A DNA stretch of 64,000 nt from Marinifilum sp. N1E240. Its GTDB lineage: Bacteria > Bacteroidota > Bacteroidia > Bacteroidales > Marinifilaceae. The notes beneath the pieces are model-generated. The model searched no databases. It was not told the DNA's origin and saw only the letters and a program-made list of their open reading frames with translations. The translations under genes were made by a program, and so were the position numbers. Shown here in pieces: positions 45,741 to 53,561 of the stretch; the first letter of the stretch is position 1; each line of letters opens with the position of its first letter. The stretch spans positions 1,081,088 to 1,145,087 of the forward strand of contig NZ_WHKF01000001.1 in NCBI RefSeq assembly GCF_009295825.1, in the 5' to 3' direction.

Positions 45741-46289
45741 CTACAATTGAACTCCGTTATTGTGTAGAATGCTAATTACTTCCGTTCCCAGGTTTGGTTT
45801 TACCAAACTTAACATCTGAATGATCTTCTGGTTTTCGATATCGGTTAAGCCCAATATGATGTATGCAGAATTGCGATCTTCAGGAGCATCTTTTATCAGT
45901 TCCAATAAAATGTTGGTTCCCGAATGGAACTCTTTATTCGATAAAACAGAAAGGTTTACGAAGAATTGGCTGGCAGCACGTATAATTTGTCCATCTTCTT
46001 CAACCTGAATGAAAGGAAACAAAGCCAGAACCGCTTTTGGATTTTTAGTACGAATAACACCACTTAAGGCAGTTAAAAGTTTAGTACGCTCTTCGCTACT
46101 GGTTTTCGAAATCAGAAACTCATACATACGAAACAAGACAGGAATCATCTTTTTATTTCTGGTTTCCCCATATAAAAAGAAGGTTCTGAAAGCCATTACC
46201 TGCAATTCATTTTTATCCAGATCGTTCCACTTGTCCGATTCCAATGCCACTTTGTCTAAGTATGAGTAGTCTTTTTTCTGTCCTGCCAT
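45741..46289 (-). CDS. HEAT-repeat-like hypothetical protein
   Basis: 182 residues, cytoplasmic by lack of a signal. Mostly helical with short repeated helix pairs (MAFRTFFLYGETRNKKM, LLTALSGVIRTKNPKAVLAL, ILLELIKDAPEDRNSAYIIL), suggesting an alpha-solenoid scaffold. I do not recognise a specific family. Single gene with a good -7 box, ending without a visible terminator before the ApbE-cluster promoter. Confidence 0.55.
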   Translation of the reverse strand: MAGQKKDYSYLDKVALESDKWNDLDKNELQVMAFRTFFLYGETRNKKMIPVLFRMYEFLISKTSSEERTKLLTALSGVIRTKNPKAVLALFPFIQVEEDGQIIRAASQFFVNLSVLSNKEFHSGTNILLELIKDAPEDRNSAYIILGLTDIENQKIIQMLSLVKPNLGTEVISILHNNGVQL

Positions 46290-46311
46290 GTGTTAAAAAA
46301 ATAGTTGAGTG

Positions 46312-46319
46312 CAAAGATA
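46312..46319 (-). promoter_or_regulatory. Candidate -7 box of the HEAT-like gene
   Basis: TATCTTTG on the minus strand, 23 bases before the ATG. A TTG lies 23 bases further upstream. Confidence 0.4.
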
Positions 46320-46406
46320 TCAGGATTGCGGCTTTCGAAAAACAATTGATAGAATTTATTTTCCCATTTGAATTTAATATGAATTAAGCTTATCAATGGT
46401 TTCTGT

Positions 46407-46436
46407 TTTGCAGTTCTTACTTTTTTGTTAATTTTG
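46407..46436 (+). promoter_or_regulatory. Promoter of tRNA-Leu
   Basis: TTTG at 46407-46410, an 18-base spacer, TAATTTTG at 46429-46436. The start site would fall only a few bases before the tRNA. Confidence 0.7.
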
Positions 46437-46444
46437 CTAACCCT

Positions 46445-46529
<85 letters not shown>

Positions 46530-46532
46530 CAA

Positions 46533-46562
46533 AAAAAGCGATTCAATTCTGAATCGCTTTTT
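46533..46562. terminator. Bidirectional terminator between tRNA-Leu and the M64 gene
   Basis: A 13-bp stem AAAAAGCGATTCA (46533-46545) with TGAATCGCTTTTT (46550-46562) and a 4-base loop. A/T runs on both sides allow use from both strands. Confidence 0.9.
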
Positions 46563-46582
46563 TTATATCTAAGAGTTAATTG

Positions 46583-47992
46583 TTATTTCGTATTCTGCTC
46601 GATAATCAAACCAATAGCTCGCTGGCAAGCCGGACAAAATTCATCGTGGCGGGTAAACATGATACAGTTGGCAGCACTTCTGTACAATCCGGTGGCTTTG
46701 TATTGAGCCCCTTCAAAAGCACCCACTTCACCGCTGTGTTTCATGTTGGAAAGTAGTTCATTATCCCAGCTACGCTTCTTGATAAAGAAGTCTTCCATTA
46801 CTTTCTCTTCTACCTTAGCTTTGCGCATTTCCACGCGCTTTTTCTGAACATCGATACTGTGTATGTCGTATTTTTCCTTTTCCCATGGCGTTGGTATAGG
46901 AGTTCCTGGTGTTACAATATCTTTCCATTTAATGGTTGCCGGATCGGTATTGGCAGTTACGTTCAATTCCCATGGCTCTAAATGTTCAGCATCCATTTCG
47001 TAAGCAGTTGCCGAGGTGTAATACTCATCAGCTAAATCGGCAAAATGGTGTCCAAATTCGTGAACAAACAGGTATTCCTGGAAAGCATTATCAACTGCAG
47101 CTGTAATGTATAGGTTGTAGATTCCGCCACCACCATAAATGGAATCGTTCATTAAGATAGCTGTAAATTCGTAAGGAACCGCAGCTGCAGCATCACGAAT
47201 GGTTTTGTTATCGTATCCCAATGCGTAACGCTGAGAATCGAAAGCACCATAGGTAACCGATAGGGCAGAACGAGTGTGAATGTCCTGATGAGGATGATTT
47301 ACACCAGAATCAGGCGATGGTGTTTCAACAGCTCTGATTGAGAATTTATCTTTAAAAGAAGCATAAGGTTCTGTATTTAAAAGAACTTCAGCAAAGCGCT
47401 TAGCATCCTTCTTAAATTTCCCCATATCTTCTTTAGCATAACCTTCACCCAAAACTACAATGTCAACTTGTTTTTCAGGTTTTCCATTTACCACAATATC
47501 AATTGTATTGTAATGATCTTTTACAGGATTGATAAAGGCACGATGATGCTTAGGGTTTACTTTGTAAGTCCAAACTGGATCGAAACCATTTTTGATGTTA
47601 CGTTTCGAGATGGTCACATCAACCTCTTTTTTAGGCCATGGAAAACGAAGGGATTCATGAAAACTTCCCCATTCTTTTTCTGCCTCAGGCGTGGTTTCCC
47701 ATTCTCCGTAAATGCTTGAATATCCTCTTGAATAAAGCAGTTTCCCACTTGCAGCATCTTTAACTTCAAAGAAGTACTTTCCCAATCTCAATTCATCAAT
47801 TAAAACGGTTTTACTTCCAGCCCACTCTCCATCGTTAACCATTTGGTCGAACGCAAAATGTTCTTCATTTGCTGTTCCCACATGATTGTAATCCAATCGC
47901 ATGGTAGCATTGGTAAAGTAATCGGCATATTGTGCATTAGCTAAAAGGGAAATGCCCGTTAGCAGTATAGCAAACATAAAAATTTTCTTCAT
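46583..47992 (-). CDS. Peptidase M64 (IgA-peptidase-like metalloprotease), exported
   Basis: 469 residues from Met at 47992, which begins a clean signal peptide (FMFAILLTGISLLANAQ). The upstream ATG at 48031 would add 13 polar residues in front and is rejected. An N-terminal beta domain (ATMRLDYNHVGT) is followed by the metallopeptidase domain with HEFGHHFADLADEYY (zinc His pair, catalytic Glu and downstream acidic ligand). A Cys pair near the end (FCPACQ) may form a disulfide. Secreted or periplasmic; the substrate is unknown despite the family name. Confidence 0.88.
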   Translation of the reverse strand: MKKIFMFAILLTGISLLANAQYADYFTNATMRLDYNHVGTANEEHFAFDQMVNDGEWAGSKTVLIDELRLGKYFFEVKDAASGKLLYSRGYSSIYGEWETTPEAEKEWGSFHESLRFPWPKKEVDVTISKRNIKNGFDPVWTYKVNPKHHRAFINPVKDHYNTIDIVVNGKPEKQVDIVVLGEGYAKEDMGKFKKDAKRFAEVLLNTEPYASFKDKFSIRAVETPSPDSGVNHPHQDIHTRSALSVTYGAFDSQRYALGYDNKTIRDAAAAVPYEFTAILMNDSIYGGGGIYNLYITAAVDNAFQEYLFVHEFGHHFADLADEYYTSATAYEMDAEHLEPWELNVTANTDPATIKWKDIVTPGTPIPTPWEKEKYDIHSIDVQKKRVEMRKAKVEEKVMEDFFIKKRSWDNELLSNMKHSGEVGAFEGAQYKATGLYRSAANCIMFTRHDEFCPACQRAIGLIIEQNTK

Positions 47993-48179
47993 AGTATTGG
48001 TGTTTTTTGTCGTGTTGTTTTGGCTGTACAAGATAAGGAATATCTCTTGTTCGAAAGATGTTTAATGTCATATCCTAAATCAGATTCTTTCAAAAAAAGC
48101 AGTCGTCTTTTTGATTTATTCCGTTCAGCTTCCAATAATTTCTTTTAATTTAGATTTTCGCAAATTAAAGACTCTTTTT

Positions 48180-48881
48180 ATGATAGGAACATTGGTAAAT
48201 GTGGCAGCAATTCTTGTGGGAGGAAGCGTGGGTTTGATATTTCGTTCAAAAATTCCGGAAAGATTGTTTACAATCGTATTTCAAGCTATTGGGATTTTTA
48301 CTCTTTATCTGGGGATAAGTATGGCGTTGGAAGCCAGTAAATTCCTGATCATGATTCTTAGCCTGGTGGTAGGAGCGCTTATTGGAGAATTCCTGCAATT
48401 GGAAGAGCGAGTTGAAAAATTGAGCGAAAAACTAAAAAAAAGAGTTGGGAATAAGGATGCCAATTTCTCTACGGGATTGCTTACTGCTTTTATGTTGTTT
48501 TGCATGGGAGCGATGACCATCCTGGGAAGTTTTGAAGAGGGAATGGGCAAAGAGCCAAGTTTACTCTTTACCAAATCGTTGATGGATGGTATTTCCTCGG
48601 TTGCTTTGGCAGCAGTATTGGGAATAGGTGTTTTGTTCTCGGTTGTGCCTCTATTAATTTATCAGGGAGGACTCACTTTATTGGCGGCATTATTTGGAGA
48701 GATCATTCCGGAATTCATTATTGATGAGATCACTGGAATTGGAGGCGTGTTGATTATTGGTCTTGGTCTGAGTATTTTAGAAATAAAAAAGATAAAGGTT
48801 TTAAATATGCTTCCGGCTTTGCTGGTTGAGATACTTTTGTGCTATGTATTGCTTCAATTGGGCTACTTGAAGATGGTTTAA
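48180..48881 (+). CDS. DUF554 membrane protein (putative transporter)
   Basis: 233 residues from the ATG at 48180. About seven hydrophobic segments starting with IGTLVNVAAILVGGSVGL, then GIFTLYLGISMAL, LIMILSLVVGALIGE, LTAFMLFCMGAMTILGSFEEG and two more near the C-terminus. This is the DUF554/YdfK-like pattern. The longer frame from 48111 adds an unlikely hydrophilic front. Substrate unknown. The kinase-RapZ gene follows 94 bases later. Confidence 0.8.
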   Translation: MIGTLVNVAAILVGGSVGLIFRSKIPERLFTIVFQAIGIFTLYLGISMALEASKFLIMILSLVVGALIGEFLQLEERVEKLSEKLKKRVGNKDANFSTGLLTAFMLFCMGAMTILGSFEEGMGKEPSLLFTKSLMDGISSVALAAVLGIGVLFSVVPLLIYQGGLTLLAALFGEIIPEFIIDEITGIGGVLIIGLGLSILEIKKIKVLNMLPALLVEILLCYVLLQLGYLKMV

Positions 48882-48917
48882 TTGTAAGCTAGGAGTAAAA
48901 TGCCATTAGGTACTATA

Positions 48918-48933
48918 TATTTTTGTAAATTTG
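48918..48933 (+). promoter_or_regulatory. Two overlapping candidate -7 boxes before the kinase-RapZ gene
   Basis: TATTTTTG (48918-48925) and TAAATTTG (48926-48933), both exact TAnnTTTG, 43-50 bases before the TTG start. No convincing -33 TTG. Confidence 0.4.
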
Positions 48934-48975
48934 TACGTCCGAAAATTATCCGGGAATTCATAAATTGAAATTAGA

Positions 48976-50415
48976 TTGAAAAAAGAGACTAAAAACGCCC
49001 TTATCCGCTTGTACGAAAATTGGGCAGACGATAAAGTTATAGATACAGAAGATTTGCCACAATCGGGTTCATACCGAGAGTACATTCGTATTATTGGCGA
49101 GAAAAGAACGGTTCTTGGTGCCTACAATGCCGATAAAAAAGAAAATCATGCATTTGTAAGTTTCAGCAAGCATTTTGCTTCTAAAAAATTGCCTGTTCCC
49201 GAGATCTATCATCAGGACGATGAGCAAAATATCTATTTGCTACAGGATTTAGGAAAGACTACTTTATTTGATTACATTCTTCACCTAAGAGTGGGAGAGG
49301 GTTTTGCTACCGATTTGGTTGTGATCTACAAAAAGATCATTACACAGCTGGTACGCTTTCAGGTTGAGGGTAAAGAAGGATTGGATTATTCGGCATGTTA
49401 CCCAAGAGATAGTTTCGATAAGCAATCGATGATTTGGGACTTGCACTATTTTAAATATTATTTTCTGAAATTGGCTAAGATTCCTTTCGATGAGCAATTG
49501 CTAGAGAATGATTTTCAGAAATTTTCAGATTACCTTTTGGATGCACCTCGTGATTACTTTTTGTATCGCGATTTTCAGTCCCGTAACGTAATGTTGGTAA
49601 ATGGAGAACCTTGGTTCATCGATTATCAGGGAGGAAGAAAAGGAGCCTTACAATACGATTTGGCGTCTTTACTTTACGATGCTAAGGCAGATTTACCTCA
49701 AGAAGTACGTGATGAGTTGCTGGATCACTATCTTCAGGAGATTCAGAAAGTACAGGCAGTGGATGCAAAAGCCTTCCATTCCTTTTTCCAGGGATATGTA
49801 TTAATTCGTATCATGCAGGCAATGGGTGCTTATGGTTTCCGTGGGTTTTACGAGAGAAAGGAACACTTCTTAAAGTCGATTCCTTTTGCCCTTCGCAATT
49901 TGGAAACCATTCTGAATCGTGTGGATATGCCTGTAGAATTACCGGAATTGACCAAAGCACTTCGCGAAGTGATTGGTTCGGAATTTTTACAGCAGGTAGG
50001 CAAAGAGGAAGAGGTGAAATTGCATGTAGAGATCAACAGTTTCTCGTATCGTAGGGGAATTCCTTTGGATAAAACGACGAACGGAGGTGGATTCGTGTTC
50101 GATTGCAGAGCGATTCACAATCCGGGAAGATACCAGGAATATGTGGAGATGACAGGGAAAGATCAACCCGTGATTGATTTCTTTAAGGAAAAAACGGAGA
50201 TGGATGAATTTTTAACATCCGTTTTCAGCATAGTTGATATGAGTGTGGACAAGTACATTAGCAGAAAGTTCCACAATTTACAGGTTAGTTTTGGTTGTAC
50301 AGGAGGCAGACATCGTTCGGTGTTTTCTGCTGAAAGTTTGGCAAAACACTTACGAGAAAAATTCGATGTTAACATTACACTGAAACACATCGAGAGAGAA
50401 ATAGAAGGCAATTAA
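48976..50415 (+). CDS. Aminoglycoside-phosphotransferase-fold sugar kinase fused to a RapZ C-terminal-like domain
   Basis: 479 residues with a TTG start; no other start is available because TAA precedes it at 48961. Residues about 1-320 are an APH-fold kinase: GSYREYIRI (nucleotide loop), YRDFQSRNVML (catalytic Asp and Asn; the usual His is Tyr) and WFIDYQGGRKGALQYDLASL (metal Asp). They resemble AmgK, which phosphorylates MurNAc/GlcNAc at C1. Residues about 345-479 match the C-terminal domain of RapZ/YvcJ: NSFSYRRGIP, GGGFVFDCRAIHNPGRY, SFGCTGGRHRSVFSAE. In E. coli that domain senses GlcN6P. murU follows, supporting an AmgK-MurU recycling role. Confidence 0.82.
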   Translation: MKKETKNALIRLYENWADDKVIDTEDLPQSGSYREYIRIIGEKRTVLGAYNADKKENHAFVSFSKHFASKKLPVPEIYHQDDEQNIYLLQDLGKTTLFDYILHLRVGEGFATDLVVIYKKIITQLVRFQVEGKEGLDYSACYPRDSFDKQSMIWDLHYFKYYFLKLAKIPFDEQLLENDFQKFSDYLLDAPRDYFLYRDFQSRNVMLVNGEPWFIDYQGGRKGALQYDLASLLYDAKADLPQEVRDELLDHYLQEIQKVQAVDAKAFHSFFQGYVLIRIMQAMGAYGFRGFYERKEHFLKSIPFALRNLETILNRVDMPVELPELTKALREVIGSEFLQQVGKEEEVKLHVEINSFSYRRGIPLDKTTNGGGFVFDCRAIHNPGRYQEYVEMTGKDQPVIDFFKEKTEMDEFLTSVFSIVDMSVDKYISRKFHNLQVSFGCTGGRHRSVFSAESLAKHLREKFDVNITLKHIEREIEGN

Positions 50416-50417
50416 GA

Positions 50418-50582
50418 ATGGGAAGGAAACGTTGTAAATTATCGCCAAAAGAATATGCCGATAAGGTTTGCAATAAGGAGGAGTTTGTTTGTCCGAAGTG
50501 CAATCGAGTCGCCAAGAATGCAAATAAATTGTGCAAGGCGGAGAGAATTAAATTAGATAAAGACAAGATTTTTTACCGATAA
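50418..50582 (+). CDS. 54-residue zinc-ribbon-like small protein
   Basis: A short ORF that starts 2 bases after the kinase-RapZ stop. Begins MGRKRCKLSPKEYADKV, with FVCPKCNRVA in the middle and KLCKAERIKL towards the end. Cys at 6, 18, 25, 28 and 39, including one CPxC pair, and strongly basic, so it probably binds zinc and perhaps RNA. An ATG start and tight spacing argue for a real gene read with the kinase. I do not recognise a named family. Confidence 0.7.
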   Translation: MGRKRCKLSPKEYADKVCNKEEFVCPKCNRVAKNANKLCKAERIKLDKDKIFYR

Positions 50583-50722
50583 TTTGAATTAGATTTGAGT
50601 GGTGAGATTTTGAATTTTACATCTTATAGCTTGAGGCTTGTAGCTTTTTTACAGAGTACCATAATCTGATAACCGTTCATTGATCACTGTTTACTGGTCT
50701 TTGTTTACTGATAACTGAAATA

Positions 50723-51457
50723 ATGTTGAATGCAATGATTTTTGCGGCGGGTTTGGGAACTCGTCTTAAACCTTATACCAATTCGAAACCCAAAGCTTTG
50801 GTCGAATTGGCTGGAAAGCCACTTTTGGAAAGAGCCATTGGTAAATTAAAGGATCTTGGAGTTGATCGCATTGTGATTAATGTGCATCACTTTGCCGATT
50901 TAATTGAGGATTTCCTGAAGGAGAATGATAATTTTGGTGTAGATATTCGCATATCAGATGAAAGAGAAAAGTTGTTGGATACTGGGGGAGGTCTGAAAAA
51001 GGCAAAAGACCTGTTCATTCCCAATGCTCCTGTCCTGATTTACAATGTTGATATTCTCTCTACTATAGATTTGAATGAATTGATTGAAGGTCATCAAAAA
51101 TCGGAAGCTTTGGTGAGCATGGTGATGCGGAAACGAGAGAGTAGTCGTTATTTGTATTTTAATGCAAACAAACAACTGACAGGATGGAAGAATTGTAAAA
51201 CGGGAGAAACCAAAGTAGCTCGTACCGATATGAATGAATCGCAGCCAATGGCTTTTTCAGGCATTCATTTGGTGGATGCAAAATTGTTCGATTTAATTGA
51301 GGAGGAAGGAAAATTCTCCATCATCGATTTGTATTTGCGATTGGCAAAAACTCAAAAAATGATTGCCTTCGCCGATCAATCGGATCTTTGGTTCGATCTG
51401 GGAAAACCAGAACAATTACAGAAAGCAGAGGGTTTAATTAAGAATTACGAATTATAA
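50723..51457 (+). CDS. murU: Nucleotidyltransferase, MurU-like (MurNAc-1-P uridylyltransferase)
   Basis: 244 residues. The N-terminus IFAAGLGTRLKPYTNSKPKA is the sugar-nucleotidyltransferase signature, followed by VELAGKPLLERAI, LLDTGGGLKKAKDLF and YNVDILSTIDL (metal Asp). C-terminal WFDLGKPEQLQKAE. Within this family the neighbouring AmgK-like kinase points to MurU, which makes UDP-MurNAc from MurNAc-1-P and bypasses de novo fosfomycin-sensitive synthesis. Other sugar-1-phosphates cannot be excluded. The 140-base gap upstream contains only short repeated phrases. Confidence 0.85.
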   Translation: MLNAMIFAAGLGTRLKPYTNSKPKALVELAGKPLLERAIGKLKDLGVDRIVINVHHFADLIEDFLKENDNFGVDIRISDEREKLLDTGGGLKKAKDLFIPNAPVLIYNVDILSTIDLNELIEGHQKSEALVSMVMRKRESSRYLYFNANKQLTGWKNCKTGETKVARTDMNESQPMAFSGIHLVDAKLFDLIEEEGKFSIIDLYLRLAKTQKMIAFADQSDLWFDLGKPEQLQKAEGLIKNYEL

Positions 51458-51466
51458 ATTACGAAT
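51443..51466 (+). repeat. Direct repeat AATTACGAAT (two copies, 14-base spacing)
   Basis: AATTACGAAT at 51443-51452 (inside the last murU codons) and 51457-51466. The phrase resembles short degenerate repeats common between Bacteroidota genes. Confidence 0.5.
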
Positions 51467-51531
51467 GTTGGACTATTTAACTGTTCGACCATTTTACCTT
51501 TAGATTATTAGACATTTTAAAATATAAAAAC

Positions 51532-52161
51532 ATGAATTTAAAACCTATCATCTTCGCAGCAGTTCGCGTGGTATTGTATGCCATTCCTGTGGCAGCATCA
51601 GCTCTTATTATCAAAAGCGATGCAGGAATATTAATTGATGGAGGAAAGTTTGGTGAAGGCTCGCAAACTGAGTGGATGCAGCAAATGTTCTTGTTGCTAA
51701 CCAGTTTTGCATTTATTTTGGCAGGAGTTCGTTCCCGAAAGCATCAAGCCATTTCCTACCTGTTTGGTGGTGGAGCATTGGTGGCCCTAATTCGTGAGTT
51801 CGATGTATACTTCGACAAGATTTATCATGGAGCCTGGTTTCCGTTTGCAATGTTTGTATTGCTACTGTCCCTGTTTTTGGTTTATCGCAAGCGCCAGCAA
51901 ATCTGGGAAAACCTGGAAGAGTTCTTCACAACGCCAGCATTTGGAACTTTTATTGCAGGATTCTTAGGGGTATTTGTATTCTCTCGCTTGTTCGGAACCA
52001 AGAAAGTTTGGAGAGCATTATTCGATGTGGAGAAACTGGAACCAGTTCAGCGCTGGGTGAAAAATGCAGTAGAAGAGGGAAGTGAATTGTTTGGCTACAC
52101 CTTGTTGTTTATTGCTGCGGTAGAATTCTTCGTATATGTAAGTAAGAAATTGAAAGAGTAA
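51532..52161 (+). CDS. Hypothetical integral membrane protein
   Basis: 209 residues with about five membrane segments (PIIFAAVRVVLYAIPVAAS, MFLLLTSFAFILAGV, FAMFVLLLSLFLVY, GTFIAGFLGVFVFS, LFGYTLLFIAAVEFFVYV) and a Lys-rich end. No family recognised, no catalytic motif. It follows murU after 74 bases and ends in a good terminator, so it may be read with murU or alone. Confidence 0.6.
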   Translation: MNLKPIIFAAVRVVLYAIPVAASALIIKSDAGILIDGGKFGEGSQTEWMQQMFLLLTSFAFILAGVRSRKHQAISYLFGGGALVALIREFDVYFDKIYHGAWFPFAMFVLLLSLFLVYRKRQQIWENLEEFFTTPAFGTFIAGFLGVFVFSRLFGTKKVWRALFDVEKLEPVQRWVKNAVEEGSELFGYTLLFIAAVEFFVYVSKKLKE

Positions 52162-52205
52162 ACAGTTGCTTAGCATCTAAAGATGTCTGGCAAATAAAAT
52201 AGTTG

Positions 52206-52234
52206 AAAGTGTGCCTTCGGGTGCACTTTTTTTA
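52206..52234 (+). terminator. Terminator after the membrane-protein gene
   Basis: AAAGTG..CC (52206-52215), TTCG tetraloop, GG..CACTTT (52220-52229), with two G-U pairs inside, then a T run. Confidence 0.85.
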
Positions 52235-52487
52235 TAGGGTTAAATCTTGTAAAAGGATCTTTTTTACTGATGAAAATACGAATCATTAGTATTTGAATGA
52301 AAAAATGGCAGTGAAAACACACCTGCATATTTGTCTGTTAACTGAAAATAATATAATTTAGTATGTGATCATAAAAATAAACATTGAAGTATAGTAATAA
52401 GATGTTTGAAATGATTATTGAGAAGTAGGATTCGAGGCGTTGGATTGATTGGAGTATAAAATTGAGAGTAAGATTCACTCACCAAGG
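52235..52487. other. Gene-free stretch before the accessory region
   Basis: AT-rich with no coding frame or RNA gene seen. It marks the boundary between the cell-wall salvage genes and the repeat-containing lipoprotein region. Confidence 0.4.
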
Positions 52488-52496
52488 TGAACATCA
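52488..52496 (+). promoter_or_regulatory. Leader motif TGAACATCA, copy 1
   Basis: The nonamer TGAACATCA stands 24 bases before the ATG of the coiled-coil hypothetical gene. The same nonamer precedes two lipoprotein genes (53517, 55977). Confidence 0.4.
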
Positions 52497-52520
52497 ATAA
52501 ATAACCAAAATCGATTAACA

Positions 52521-53186
52521 ATGGCTAGACAATTAAATGATTCCATGTCATCCGAAGTGCATATTAACAATTCACTTCGTCATTCCCGTAGCTGTAAACA
52601 AACCAAAGGTGCGGCAGAATTCGCTAATAAAATTGATCCATTCATTAGTGTATTGGATGAAAAGCACCTCGAAACCAAAAAGGTTAAATTGTTGCAAGAC
52701 AATGCTTACGACGATTTGTTGTTTAACGAAGGCGGATTAGACGATCGTATCCGAACCATATCCGATGCTGCAAAGCAGCACGATAGGGAAAATCCTGCTC
52801 AATCGGTTTACAAGCTCTTATTTCCTAATGGGGGTTATTCTTCCATTCTTCGCTATTCGTTCGCAAAAAAAGCCGATGCTGCCGAGGAAATAAAAGAGCG
52901 AATTAAATCTCTGGGCGCAGAACACAGCCTCTCTGCTCAAATTACTCCCTTAGAAGAAAACATTGCCAAAGTACGAAGCTCCTTAAGCGCATTGCAACAA
53001 GCAAAAACCAATGTACGAACGGCAGTTGCCAACGAAGAAGTAGCACAGGCAAATTTGCGCAAGCAGTACGAGCATAACTATTTGGATGCCATAAAAATGT
53101 TTGGCAAAACTTTTGCCAATCGCCTGTTCCCGCAAACTGTATCAAAGAAAAAAATAGAAGAGATAGAAGAAACAGTTGATGCATAG
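52521..53186 (+). CDS. Hypothetical coiled-coil protein
   Basis: 221 residues without signal peptide. The N-half is charged (SLRHSRSCKQTKGAAEFANK, DDRIRTISDAAKQHDREN); the C-half (about 115-205) is long helix with coiled-coil character (EEIKERIKSLGAEHSL, ALQQAKTNVRTAVANEEVA). Ends in an acidic EEIEETVDA. No family recognised. It is directly upstream of the 42-bp array, which begins 14 bases after its stop codon, so a structural or DNA-associated role linked to the array is possible but unproven. Confidence 0.6.
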   Translation: MARQLNDSMSSEVHINNSLRHSRSCKQTKGAAEFANKIDPFISVLDEKHLETKKVKLLQDNAYDDLLFNEGGLDDRIRTISDAAKQHDRENPAQSVYKLLFPNGGYSSILRYSFAKKADAAEEIKERIKSLGAEHSLSAQITPLEENIAKVRSSLSALQQAKTNVRTAVANEEVAQANLRKQYEHNYLDAIKMFGKTFANRLFPQTVSKKKIEEIEETVDA

Positions 53187-53200
53187 TCCTACAAAAGAAT

Positions 53201-53549
53201 GGAAAGTATGCTTTGTAAACTTACACAGCATACTTTCCAAAAATAAAACACCTCATGTAAGTTAACACAGCATGTTTTTAAAAATAAAAATGGCTTGTGT
53301 AACATTACACAGCATATTACAAAACCGTAGAACATACTTTGTAAGCTAGCACAGCATACTTTCAAAAATAAAAATAAGATGTGTAAGCTTACACAGTATA
53401 CTTTCCGAAATGAAAATAGTCTTTGTAAGCTTACACGGCTAGTTAGACAAAAGTGAAATGGGCTTTGTAAGCTTGCACGGCATATTTTTCGAATTGGAAG
53501 CAACTAATGTAGTTCTTGAACATCAATTAACTAAACGAATATAAACTAA
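53201..53549 (+). repeat. Tandem array of eight 42-bp units with palindromic cores
   Basis: Cores begin TGTA at 53214 and every 42 bases to 53508 (53214, 53256, 53298, 53340, 53382, 53424, 53466, 53508). The best unit carries GTGTAAGCTTACAC, a perfect palindrome, followed by AGCATACTTTC and an A-rich linker. Units have diverged in sequence but not in spacing; 42 bp is four helical turns. Unit 1 also forms a 12-bp hairpin (GGAAAGTATGCT 53201-53212 with 53227-53238). The minus strand has a 104-codon open frame with a 14-residue period (for example VCCASLQS), which I regard as a by-product of the repeat length. Confidence 0.9.
53517..53525 (+). promoter_or_regulatory. Leader motif TGAACATCA, copy 2 (inside the last array unit)
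   Basis: TTGAACATCA is the unit-8 counterpart of TTACACAGCA in the other units. The motif ends 36 bases before the lipoprotein ATG at 53562, exactly as before the gene at 56022. Confidence 0.5.
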
Positions 53550-53561
53550 CTCAAAAGAATC

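Noticed and set aside
48111-48179. Upstream start for the DUF554 gene
   Set aside because: The added 23 residues are not conserved in pattern with the family start IGTLVNV.
53189-53503. Minus-strand 104-residue open frame with a 14-residue Cys-rich repeat
   Set aside because: The unit is 42 bases, a multiple of three, so one frame without stops repeats automatically. The cores are palindromic, composition is odd (CCVSLQS units, no plausible signal), and no ribosome site is seen. Kept as a possible refutation of the array idea only.
53201-53549. CRISPR array
   Set aside because: Units diverge from one another, the linkers are not unique spacers of normal size, the period is 42 bases in all, and no cas genes are present.
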